Shown: positions 1-5,233, counted from the first letter of the stretch. The stretch is DNA of 5,612 bases from JANRKN01 sp033763435 (GCA_033763435.1 JANRKN010000070.1:1-5612); one strand, 5' to 3'. Notes: generated by a model from the letters alone, not told the origin. Numbers and translations are program-made.

Positions 1-25
1 GCTCCGGGCAGGAGAGGATCCACCG

Positions 26-424
26 ATGCCGACGTATGAGTACCGCTGCGGGGCGTGCGGGCACGAGTTCGAAGAATTCCAGTCGATGACCGCGCCGAGG
101 CTCAAGAAGTGCCCCGCGTGCAAGAAGCCCGCGCTCGAGCGGCTGATCGGCACGGGCGCGGCAGTGGTGTTCAAGGGTTCGGGGTTCTATCAGACCGACT
201 ACCGCTCGGAGTCCTATCGCGAGGCCGCGAAGAAGGACGCCGAGCCTGCCAAGTCGGAGGCCAAGCCCGACACCAAGCCCGATTCCAAGCCCGAGCCCAA
301 GGCCGACACCAAGTCTGACTCAACCACGGCATCCACATCGGAATCCAAGCCCGAGCCCAAGGCCGACACCAAGCCCGTGAAGGTCGCGGGGGCGAAGAAG
401 AAATCCAAAGGATCCCACGCGTGA
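26..424 (+). CDS. FmdB-family zinc-ribbon protein with Lys/Pro/Asp-rich tail
   Basis: Predicted protein of 132 residues. The N-terminus (MPTYEYRCGACGHEFEEFQ) is the classic FmdB/CxxC_CxxC_SSSS zinc ribbon: C8-x2-C11 and C29-x2-C32 should bind one zinc. The usual FKGSGFY block follows at 49-55. After residue 60 the protein becomes a disordered, charged tail made of K-P-D/E-x repeats, ending in a basic AKKKSKG patch. The family is named after a putative regulator of formamidase, but the biochemical role of most members is unknown, so no function is assigned. Most relatives end not far past the ribbon, so the roughly 70-residue tail is an extension. The start is supported by a strong purine-rich Shine-Dalgarno sequence (AGGAGAGGA, 10-18), 7 bases from the ATG. 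The stop overlaps the GTG start of acpS, which implies a shared transcript. The promoter lies outside the window. Identification of the ribbon is secure; the role is not. Confidence 0.93.
   Translation: MPTYEYRCGACGHEFEEFQSMTAPRLKKCPACKKPALERLIGTGAAVVFKGSGFYQTDYRSESYREAAKKDAEPAKSEAKPDTKPDSKPEPKADTKSDSTTASTSESKPEPKADTKPVKVAGAKKKSKGSHA
263..373 (+). repeat. 12-bp tandem repeats and a 30-bp direct repeat in the fmdB tail
   Basis: Four consecutive 12-bp units starting with AAG (263-310) encode KPDT, KPDS, KPEP and KADT. The stretch 284-313 is then repeated exactly, 30 of 30 bases including wobble positions, at 344-373, 60 bases downstream. Both copies encode SKPEPKADTK. A serine/threonine-rich segment separates them. 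Identity at third codon positions suggests recent slippage or duplication rather than selection on protein sequence alone. Confidence 0.9.
407..424 (+). promoter_or_regulatory. acpS ribosome binding site and 4-base GTGA overlap
   Basis: AAAGGA at 407-412 lies 8 bases before the GTG at 421 and supports that start. The GTGA at 421-424 is both the acpS start and the TGA stop of the upstream zinc-ribbon gene. This is the typical arrangement for translational coupling by re-initiation. No better start was seen: starting at 421 places the conserved GID motif at residues 13-15, close to its usual place near the N-terminus. Confidence 0.75.
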
Positions 425-828
425 TCGCGCCCCCCGGCCTGATCGTCGTCTCGCACGGCATCGACCTCGTCGAGGTCCGTCGCATCGCGCGCTTGCTCGA
501 TCAGCACCGTGATCGCTTCCTCGAGAAGTGCTTCACGCCGCGTGAGTCGGCCTACGCCCGCGGCACCAAGCGCTATCCGGAGCACCTCGCCGCACGCTTC
601 GCCGCCAAGGAAGCCGCGCTCAAGGCGATCGGCACCGGCTGGCGCGACGGCATCGCTTGGACGGACGTCGAAGTCACGATCGACCCCGCCGGCGCGCCTC
701 ACCTGAGCGTCACGGGCCTCGCGGCGCACTTCGCGACCGAGCTGGGCATCACCGACTGGCTCGTCTCGCTCACGCACACGACCGAGCTCGCCCAGGCGAG
801 CGTCATCGCCTGCCGGCGCGGTTCGTAA
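421..828 (+). CDS. acpS: Holo-[acyl-carrier-protein] synthase
   Basis: Predicted cytoplasmic enzyme of 135 residues that transfers the 4'-phosphopantetheine arm from coenzyme A to the conserved serine of apo-ACP. This makes the carrier competent for fatty acid synthesis. Family signatures are clear: GIDLVEV at 13-19 with the metal-binding Asp15; FTPRE at 38-42; and the core motif RFAAKEAALKAIGTG at 59-73, with metal-binding Glu64 and CoA-contacting Lys68. The C-terminal SLTHT at 116-120 corresponds to the usual S-[IL]-[ST]-H segment. The length is slightly above the 115-130 typical of AcpS because of a short N-terminal lead (MIAPPGLIVV). GTG is used as the start and overlaps the upstream zinc-ribbon gene by four bases. 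The gene converges on the secreted HEAT-like gene, with only 22 bases between the stops and no clear terminator. The acyl ligase gene 2.2 kb away is also lipid-related but lies in a separate transcription unit. Confidence 0.95.
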   Translation: MIAPPGLIVVSHGIDLVEVRRIARLLDQHRDRFLEKCFTPRESAYARGTKRYPEHLAARFAAKEAALKAIGTGWRDGIAWTDVEVTIDPAGAPHLSVTGLAAHFATELGITDWLVSLTHTTELAQASVIACRRGS

Positions 829-850
829 CGCCACTTCTGCCCCATGAACC

Positions 851-1945
851 TCAGGGTTTCGCCGCTCGCGCTGCCGCCTCGGCGCGCAGCTTGTCTTGGT
901 GCGCCGCGAGCTGCGCCGGGAACTCATCCGCGAGCCACGCGCGCCAGCGCTTCTGGTCAAAGCCCAGCGAGGCCATGTCGCGCCCCGCGACCTCGGAGGC
1001 CATCGAGATGAGGATCGTGTTGATGATCGTGCGGTACTCAATCACCACCGCGTCGTGAACCCGCAGCAGCGCGCCCGTGTTCACCGGCGCGATCTGCGGA
1101 TCAAACGCGATCGACTGTTCACCCACCACCGGCGTCACGTCCGCGACGTACCAGACCGTCTGCCCGATGAAGATCCACGCGAGGTCGCCCCGCCCGCCGC
1201 GCTCGCCGCCGCTGCCCCCGCCGGAAGCCACCTGCGCGCTCACGAGCCACGGAATCAGCCCCGCGAGTCCGGCGCCCTGCACAAGCTCGGCGCCCCTCGT
1301 CGCATACTGGTACTCACTACGCCCGAGCGCCCCCGCGATCACCGCCCGCACCCGGTACGACGCCTCGGGCATCTCGCCCGCGGGCGTCTGCGACCGGAGC
1401 CGCGAGGCCAGCCGTTCCGTCGCGTACGAGCGGATCTTCTCGTCGCGGTTGTACACCGCCATCCAGGCGATCGCCGCGTCGCCCTCGTCGCTCGCGTCAC
1501 GCTCAAACAGCGCGATCAATGAGCGTGCGACGTCCTCGCCCTCGTGCTGGAAAATCTGAATCAGCGTGGGAAAGAGCGTCCGGTCCTTGCCGTATTCCCA
1601 GACCTTGTTCAGTCCTTGCTCGCGGAGTTCATCCCGGCGGGTGCGCTGAAAGTGCTCGTACCGAAGGCGCTTGAGCTCGCGCTCGAGCTTGAGGCGCTCA
1701 CGCTGCTGCGAGGCGTACGCGAGCACCGCCGGGTCGTCGGGCCTGGGCGCGAGGCGCTTGAGCCACGCGGGGACTTCTTCTTCAGAGACCGCCTCAACCT
1801 CCGCGGGCGGCGCCTTCGCGCCCGGGGACTTGGCGTTCGGCGCGGGCTGAGAAGGCTGGGCGGGTGCCGGGCTCTGTGCGATCGCGGCGCCAGAGGCGAG
1901 CATCACCAGCGCGGAGAGATGTCCGATCGGGATCGTGCGGGGCAT
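851..1945 (-). CDS. Secreted HEAT-like repeat protein, function unknown
   Basis: Predicted protein of 364 residues. Residues 1-23 look like a signal peptide (basic MPR, hydrophobic core LSALVMLASGA, cleavage after A-I-A23), so it is probably exported. Next come a Pro/Ala/Ser-rich linker (25-58), a highly charged helix likely to be coiled coil (76-110, rich in R, E, L and K), and paired helices resembling HEAT/ARM repeats (about 119-235, e.g. IRSYATERLASRL and YRVRAVIAGALGR). A Gly-rich loop (241-253) interrupts the fold before a distinctive C-terminal region (255-341). That region has VADVTPVVG, FDPQIAPV, LLRVHDAVV and LGFDQKRWRAWLADEF; the W-x2-W-x4-F pattern recalls the end of planctomycete HEAT-like proteins. 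No catalytic motif was recognised. It lies 82 bases downstream of the SPOR lipoprotein gene on the same strand, so co-transcription and an envelope or periplasmic role are inferred. A longer reading from GTG at 1987 exists, but the ATG at 1945 has the better ribosome site and gives a clean signal peptide. Confidence 0.85.
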   Translation of the reverse strand: MPRTIPIGHLSALVMLASGAAIAQSPAPAQPSQPAPNAKSPGAKAPPAEVEAVSEEEVPAWLKRLAPRPDDPAVLAYASQQRERLKLERELKRLRYEHFQRTRRDELREQGLNKVWEYGKDRTLFPTLIQIFQHEGEDVARSLIALFERDASDEGDAAIAWMAVYNRDEKIRSYATERLASRLRSQTPAGEMPEASYRVRAVIAGALGRSEYQYATRGAELVQGAGLAGLIPWLVSAQVASGGGSGGERGGRGDLAWIFIGQTVWYVADVTPVVGEQSIAFDPQIAPVNTGALLRVHDAVVIEYRTIINTILISMASEVAGRDMASLGFDQKRWRAWLADEFPAQLAAHQDKLRAEAAARAAKP

Positions 1946-1956
1946 GGGGAGTCTCC
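1943..1956 (-). promoter_or_regulatory. Ribosome binding site deciding the start of the HEAT-like gene
   Basis: Read on the minus strand, GGAG (1956-1953) sits 7 bases before the ATG at 1945-1943. The in-frame alternatives at 1987 (GTG) and 1969 (ATG) lack an equally good purine stretch. They would also put a charged extension in front of the signal peptide. Confidence 0.6.
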
Positions 1957-2027
1957 GGGGCGCCTGCATTGTGACGCTCTCGGGCACCGGGCGTTCCCGG
2001 GCTGCGGTATCGCGATCGATTCCCGCG

Positions 2028-2861
2028 CTACTCGCCGGTCACGAGCACCGTCGCGGCCTGAGGACCGAGTTCGCGGGCGATCCGGTCCGCCTCGGGCTTG
2101 GAGATGAACCGCCCGGCCCGCACGGCAAACAGCGTCCGGCCCCGGCTGGTGACCTGCACAATCCGCAGCGGCACGCCCACACTCGACGCCCGCGCCAGGT
2201 GCCGGTCGAGCTGCGCCTGCGCATTCAATCTCGTTGAAAACGCGCCGAGCTGGACGGTGTACTTGCCCGTGTTGACGGGTGTGGGGGTGGGGGTGAGGCG
2301 CGCATCGATCATGTTGCGCACCGTGGGGTCGGTGGGGTTCAGAGCCTTGGCGCGCTCCCACATCGCGCGTGCCGCGGCGGGCTCGTTCATCGAGCGCCGG
2401 GCGTCGCCCGCATAGACCGCCGCGCGGGCCGCGTCGTTGCCGACGAGCTTGCTGCTCGCGCGCTCGAGCAGCTCGGCCGCCTCCTTGAACCGCGACTTCT
2501 CCAGCGCGATCAGTCCGAGCTCCGCCGAAGCGTTGCCCGCGACGAGCGTGTCCCGGCTCTGCGTCAGAGGCCCCAAAAGCTTCTCCGCATCGGTGTGACG
2601 ATTCAGCCGGCTTGCCGACAGGCCCGCGTAGTACTGCGCCTGCTCGCGGGCCGGGCCCTGGCTCTTGGGGATCGCTTCCGAGGCCTCGGTGTAGGCCTCC
2701 TGATACTTGTTCTGATTGAACAGCTCGACGTACGTCGGCTTGGCACCCGCCGGGGGCGACGAGGCGCACCCACTCAGGGGCAGGACCGCCAGCGTGAGCG
2801 CGATCAGCAGCGCCGCGAGCACGGGGACGCGCGAGAGATTGGTGGTGGGGAAGAGCGTCAC
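2028..2861 (-). CDS. TPR/SPOR-domain lipoprotein
   Basis: Predicted protein of 277 residues from the GTG at 2861. The N-terminus is a lipoprotein signal: a basic residue at 11, a hydrophobic core to about 28, then the lipobox L29-S-G-C32, where Cys32 would be lipidated and become residue 1. Alanine at +2 does not suggest inner-membrane retention by the proteobacterial rule. Residues 44-189 form helical pairs of tetratricopeptide type (e.g. YVELFNQNKYQEAYTEASEAI; AAELLERASSKL; ARAMWERAKALNPTDP), likely a protein-binding scaffold. A short TPTPTP linker (190-195) leads to a C-terminal SPOR domain (201-277) with its expected landmarks: YTVQLGAF near the start and VRAGRF at 247-252. SPOR domains bind glycan strands stripped of stem peptides, typically at division septa, so a cell-wall or division-site role is inferred. 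The gene is divergent from the acyl ligase gene and leads a probable two-gene operon with the secreted HEAT-like gene. Upstream in-frame extension to 3029 is possible, but it would bury the signal sequence. Confidence 0.88.
   Translation of the reverse strand: MTLFPTTNLSRVPVLAALLIALTLAVLPLSGCASSPPAGAKPTYVELFNQNKYQEAYTEASEAIPKSQGPAREQAQYYAGLSASRLNRHTDAEKLLGPLTQSRDTLVAGNASAELGLIALEKSRFKEAAELLERASSKLVGNDAARAAVYAGDARRSMNEPAAARAMWERAKALNPTDPTVRNMIDARLTPTPTPVNTGKYTVQLGAFSTRLNAQAQLDRHLARASSVGVPLRIVQVTSRGRTLFAVRAGRFISKPEADRIARELGPQAATVLVTGE
2277..2298 (+). other. G-tract cluster encoding the TPTPTP linker
   Basis: On the + strand (non-coding here), G-runs at 2277-2279 (3), 2283-2287 (5), 2289-2293 (5) and 2297-2298 (2) lie close together. 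They are the complement of the Thr-Pro linker codons of the SPOR lipoprotein. The last run has only two Gs, so this falls short of the strict four-tract quadruplex consensus. Codon composition of the linker explains it adequately. Confidence 0.4.
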
Positions 2862-2874
2862 GGGCGCGAGCTCC
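2859..2874 (-). promoter_or_regulatory. Ribosome binding site deciding the GTG start of the SPOR lipoprotein
   Basis: On the minus strand, GGAG (2874-2871, within CCGGAG) lies 9 bases upstream of the GTG at 2861-2859. This start places the basic-plus-hydrophobic signal sequence directly at the N-terminus, with the lipobox cysteine at residue 32. The in-frame ATG codons at 3029 and 2936 would prefix a Pro/Ser/Arg-rich stretch with no resemblance to a signal peptide. Confidence 0.65.
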
Positions 2875-2892
2875 GGACAGGAACCTGAGGAA

Positions 2893-2918
2893 TCGCGCGG
2901 CGATCCGTCGCCCCGCGA
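2893..2918. promoter_or_regulatory. Near-perfect inverted repeat in the lipoprotein leader
   Basis: The arms TCGCG-C-GGCGA (2893-2903) and TCGCC-C-CGCGA (2908-2918) pair over ten base pairs with one internal C:C mismatch, around a 4-base loop TCCG (2904-2907). On the minus strand it would form a stable hairpin in the 5' leader of the SPOR lipoprotein mRNA, ending 31 bases before the GTG. It could be a leader hairpin or an operator. The fold is visible in the sequence; the function is inferred, and GC-rich DNA yields chance hairpins. Confidence 0.45.
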
Positions 2919-2920
2919 GC

Positions 2921-2937
2921 GATGAGCATATCTCATC
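2921..2937. promoter_or_regulatory. Palindrome GATGAG-N5-CTCATC, candidate operator
   Basis: A perfect 6-bp inverted repeat with spacer CATAT lies in the most AT-rich part of the divergent intergenic region. The same half-site recurs at the ligase start as CTCAT-C-ATGAG (3034-3044). The position suits a regulator acting on one or both divergent promoters. No binding protein is known or inferred. Confidence 0.35.
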
Positions 2938-2973
2938 CATCGGCTCACGTCGGGCCGTCGGCGGGACAACGAT

Positions 2974-3019
2974 GGGGGCACAGGTGGGGAAAAGCTGGGA
3001 AACGGTGGGGGCGTTGGGG
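2974..3019 (+). promoter_or_regulatory. Five-tract G-quadruplex motif upstream of the acyl ligase
   Basis: G-runs at 2974-2978, 2986-2989, 2997-2999, 3007-3011 and 3016-3019 are separated by loops of 7, 7, 7 and 4 bases. This satisfies the usual G3+N1-7 consensus with one spare tract. The motif lies on the sense strand, ending 20 bases before the ligase ATG, so it could fold in the DNA or in the mRNA leader. Whether it folds or regulates anything is not shown. Confidence 0.5.
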
Positions 3020-3033
3020 AACGGAGCAATCAT

Positions 3034-3044
3034 CTCATCATGAG
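3034..3044. promoter_or_regulatory. Palindrome CTCAT-C-ATGAG spanning the ligase start codon
   Basis: A perfect 5-bp inverted repeat with a 1-base centre. The ATG start codon (3040-3042) lies in its right arm. The half-sites match those of the palindrome at 2921-2937. The nearest Shine-Dalgarno candidate, GGAG at 3023-3026, is 13 bases from the ATG, longer than ideal. Confidence 0.3.
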
Positions 3045-4512
3045 CATCCACTGGCCGATCATCAAGTCCTGCCTCCGCGAGCCTGGGGGAATCGCGCTTG
3101 TCGACGACCGCCGGGCAATGAAGCGCGTTGAGCTGCTCGTCGCCGCGATGCACGTCGCCGATGCGCTGAGCACCAAGTGCCGCTCCCGCACCGTCGGCTG
3201 TCTCACGCCCACCTCCGCGGCCTTCCCGATCGTTGCGCTCGCCGCGTGGATGCTCGGCAAGGTCGTCGTTCCCCTCAACTTCCTGCTGAAGAAAGAAGAA
3301 CTCCAGTACGTCATCAACGACTGCGAGACAGACACGATCGTCACCGTCCAGCCCATGCTCGACTACATGGGCTACACGCCCGAGGCCGCGAACATCCTGA
3401 AGCTCGAGGACCTCGACTTCAAGTCCGTGCCCGACATCCGCTGGCCCGCCTCCGCCTCCGACGACGACCTTGCTGTGCTGCTCTACACCTCGGGCACCAG
3501 CGGCAAGCCCAAGGGCGTCATGCTCAGCCACGGCAACATCACCGCCAACATCGACCAGGCCTGTGAATTCGCCCGCTTCACCCGCAACGACAAGCTCCTG
3601 GGCGTGCTGCCCCAGTTCCACAGCTTCGGCATGACGGTGCTCACGCTGCTCCCGCTCGCGCGCTCGATCCCGGTGGTGTACACCGCCCGCTTCGTGCCTC
3701 ACAAGATCATCCAGCTCATCCGCGAACACCGCCCGACGTTCCTGGTCGCGATCCCTTCGATGTACAACGCGCTGCTGCACGTCAAGGACGCCTCGCCCGA
3801 GGACTTCGCCTCGCTGCGCTACATCGTCTCGGGAGGCGAGCCCTTGCCCGACGCGGTGGCCTCGAGCTTTAAAGAGCGCTTCGGCGTGGCGATCAACGAG
3901 GGCTACGGCCTCACCGAGACCGCCCCAGTCACCAACTGGTGCACGCCCGAGGAGTACCGCCCGCACTCCGTCGGCCGAACCCTGCCCCGTATCGACCAGC
4001 GCATCATGGACCCTGCGACCGGCGCATGGCTCCCGCCCGGCCACGACGGCGAAGTCCTCATCAAGGGACCCAACGTCATGCAGGGCTACTTCAAGCTCCC
4101 CGAAGAAACCGCCAAGGCGCTCGACTCCCGCGGCTATCTCCACACGGGCGACATGGGCCGCTTCGACAGCGACGGACACCTCTACATCACCGGGCGCATC
4201 AAGGAAATGCTCATCATCGGCGGCGAAAACGTCTTCCCCCGCGAGATCGAAGAGGTCCTCAACCGCCACCCGGCCGTGAACGCCTCGGGCGTCATCGGCA
4301 AGCGCGATCCCATCCGCGGCGAACTCCCCGTCGCGTTCGTCGAGTTCAAGGAGGGCCAGACCGCCACCGAGCGCGAGCTCCAGATGTGGTGCCGCCAGAG
4401 CCTCGCGGGCTACAAGGTGCCCGACGAGGTCCGCGTGCTGCCCGCGCTGCCTCGAAACCCGACGGGCAAGATCATGCGCCGCGAGCTCAAGGGCATGATC
4501 ACCCCCGCCTGA
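3040..4512 (+). CDS. AMP-forming acyl-CoA/acyl-ACP ligase
   Basis: Predicted ligase of 490 residues in the ANL (AMP-binding) superfamily. It activates a carboxylic acid with ATP to an acyl-adenylate, then transfers the acyl group to a thiol carrier. All core motifs are present: the phosphate-binding loop YTSGTSGKPKG (149-159); LPQFHSFGMT (190-199); SGGEPLP (264-270); the adenine-binding NEGYGLTET (286-294); YLHTGD with ribose-binding Asp371; the hinge region ITGRIKEM with Arg386; GGENVFPREIEE (394-405); and PTGKI with catalytic Lys477. The enzyme is therefore intact, though at the short end for fatty-acyl ligases (500-560). The substrate cannot be read from sequence. The FHSFG segment resembles the ligase domain of Aas (acyl-ACP synthetase), so a long- or medium-chain fatty acid with either CoA or ACP as acceptor is plausible. 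No membrane segment is obvious. The transaldolase gene follows 44 bases later, probably in the same operon. Confidence 0.93.
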   Translation: MSIHWPIIKSCLREPGGIALVDDRRAMKRVELLVAAMHVADALSTKCRSRTVGCLTPTSAAFPIVALAAWMLGKVVVPLNFLLKKEELQYVINDCETDTIVTVQPMLDYMGYTPEAANILKLEDLDFKSVPDIRWPASASDDDLAVLLYTSGTSGKPKGVMLSHGNITANIDQACEFARFTRNDKLLGVLPQFHSFGMTVLTLLPLARSIPVVYTARFVPHKIIQLIREHRPTFLVAIPSMYNALLHVKDASPEDFASLRYIVSGGEPLPDAVASSFKERFGVAINEGYGLTETAPVTNWCTPEEYRPHSVGRTLPRIDQRIMDPATGAWLPPGHDGEVLIKGPNVMQGYFKLPEETAKALDSRGYLHTGDMGRFDSDGHLYITGRIKEMLIIGGENVFPREIEEVLNRHPAVNASGVIGKRDPIRGELPVAFVEFKEGQTATERELQMWCRQSLAGYKVPDEVRVLPALPRNPTGKIMRRELKGMITPA

Positions 4513-4556
4513 TCGCTACACTCATTCCACTCACCCGCCTCACCCCGGAGCCCGCC

Positions 4557-5204
4557 ATGCTGCTGTACATCGACACCGCCAGCCTCGACGAGATCAAGCA
4601 GGCCCACGACCTCGGCGTCCTCGACGGCGTCACCACCAACCCGTCGCTCATCGCCAAGGAAAAAGTCGACTACGGCAAGCGCCTCGAAGAGATCTGCAAG
4701 GTCGTCTCGGGACCGGTCTCCGCCGAGGTGATCGCGACCGACTACGACGGCATGATGCGCGAAGGCCGCGAGCGCGCCAAGATCGCTCCCAACATCGTCG
4801 TCAAGCTCCCCTCCACCCTCGCGGGCCTCAAGGCCTGCAAGGCCTTCAGCGATGAGGGCGTCAAGACCAACCTCACCCTCTGCTTCCAGCCGCTCCAGGC
4901 GCTCATGGTCGCCAAGGCTGGCGCGTTCCTCGTCTCGCCCTTCATCGGCCGGCTCGACGACGTCGGCGAAGACGGCATGGAACTCATTCAGAAGATCCGC
5001 CAGATCTACGACAACTACCACATGCCCACGAAGATCCTCGCGGCCTCGATCCGCCACACCACCCACCTGCTCCACTGCGCCCTCGCCGGCGCCGACGTCG
5101 CCACCGCGCCCCTCAAGGTGATCCAGGATGTCATGAAGCACCCGCTCACCGACATCGGCCTCGAGAAGTTCGTCGCCGACTACAAGAAGGCCTTCGGACA
5201 GTAA
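4557..5204 (+). CDS. tal: Transaldolase, small FSA/TalC-type
   Basis: Predicted enzyme of 215 residues, the normal length for the compact FSA/TalC/MipB class of class I aldolases, a single TIM barrel usually assembled as a decamer. Landmarks: MLLYIDTASLDEI at the N-terminus, DGVTTNPSLIAKE (23-35), NIVVKLP with Schiff-base Lys83, TNLTLCF (104-110), VSPFIGRLDD (126-135) and the C-terminal KHPLTDIGLEKF (194-205). Transaldolase moves a dihydroxyacetone unit between sugar phosphates in the non-oxidative pentose phosphate pathway, whereas E. coli FsaA cleaves fructose 6-phosphate. Two diagnostic positions point to transaldolase: Phe129 where FsaA has Tyr131, and Glu57 where FsaA has Gln59. Automatic annotation may still call it fructose-6-phosphate aldolase. 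The start is fixed by GGAG (4547-4550), 6 bases before the ATG; the open frame extends further upstream only as an out-of-frame shadow of the ligase gene. It likely shares a transcript with the ligase. Confidence 0.94.
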   Translation: MLLYIDTASLDEIKQAHDLGVLDGVTTNPSLIAKEKVDYGKRLEEICKVVSGPVSAEVIATDYDGMMREGRERAKIAPNIVVKLPSTLAGLKACKAFSDEGVKTNLTLCFQPLQALMVAKAGAFLVSPFIGRLDDVGEDGMELIQKIRQIYDNYHMPTKILAASIRHTTHLLHCALAGADVATAPLKVIQDVMKHPLTDIGLEKFVADYKKAFGQ

Positions 5205-5208
5205 CCGC

Positions 5209-5233
5209 CGCCCGCACGCGCACTCCGCGGGCG
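5209..5233. terminator. GC-rich hairpin between convergent genes
   Basis: CGCCCGC (5209-5215) pairs perfectly with GCGGGCG (5227-5233) around an 11-base loop. It fills the 29-base gap between the transaldolase stop and the RidA-family stop, so it could act for both strands. No T-tract follows on either strand, so it is not a textbook intrinsic terminator. Confidence 0.4.

Larger units (their letters stand above)
2862..3039. other. Divergent intergenic region between the SPOR lipoprotein and the acyl ligase
   Basis: This 178-base stretch holds no convincing gene; the open frames across it lack coding character and a recognisable product. It must carry the control signals for both divergent units. 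I could not find a convincing sigma-70 -35/-10 pair on either strand. The AT-richest spot is around 2927-2940 (CATATCTCATCCAT), the most plausible place for a -10-like element. Structural elements inside it are listed separately. Confidence 0.7.

Noticed and set aside
847..859. Small symmetric sequence (AACC...GGTT) at the acpS/HEAT-like convergent junction
   Set aside because: The stem is four base pairs and overlaps the HEAT-like gene's stop codon, too weak for a terminator.
214..1041. A 275-codon minus-strand open frame across fmdB and acpS
   Set aside because: It is antisense to acpS with its clear family motifs, has an Arg/Ala/Gly-rich composition and no domain signature.
1946..1987. 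Longer start of the HEAT-like protein at GTG 1987 or ATG 1969
   Set aside because: Neither has a comparably good ribosome site, and both would put charged residues ahead of the signal peptide.
1987..2000. Hairpin CCGGG-CGTT-CCCGG between the lipoprotein and HEAT-like genes
   Set aside because: It is only five base pairs with no T-tract in GC-rich DNA. This is not enough to call a terminator or attenuator inside a likely operon.
2862..3029. N-terminal extension of the SPOR lipoprotein to an ATG at 3029
   Set aside because: It adds 56 Pro/Ser/Arg-rich residues before a lipoprotein signal that needs to be N-terminal. The GTG at 2861 has its own Shine-Dalgarno.
1903..4269. A 788-codon open frame on the minus strand across the SPOR lipoprotein and ligase genes
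   Set aside because: It lies antisense or out of frame to two well-supported genes, and its translation is low-complexity (rich in V, G, E, D and R) with no recognisable domain. Long antisense open frames are expected in GC-rich coding DNA.
3939..4556. Upstream extension of the transaldolase reading frame into the ligase gene
   Set aside because: The extra 206 codons are an out-of-frame reading of the ligase gene (His/Pro/Arg-rich). The ATG at 4557 has a good ribosome site and gives the standard 215-residue enzyme.
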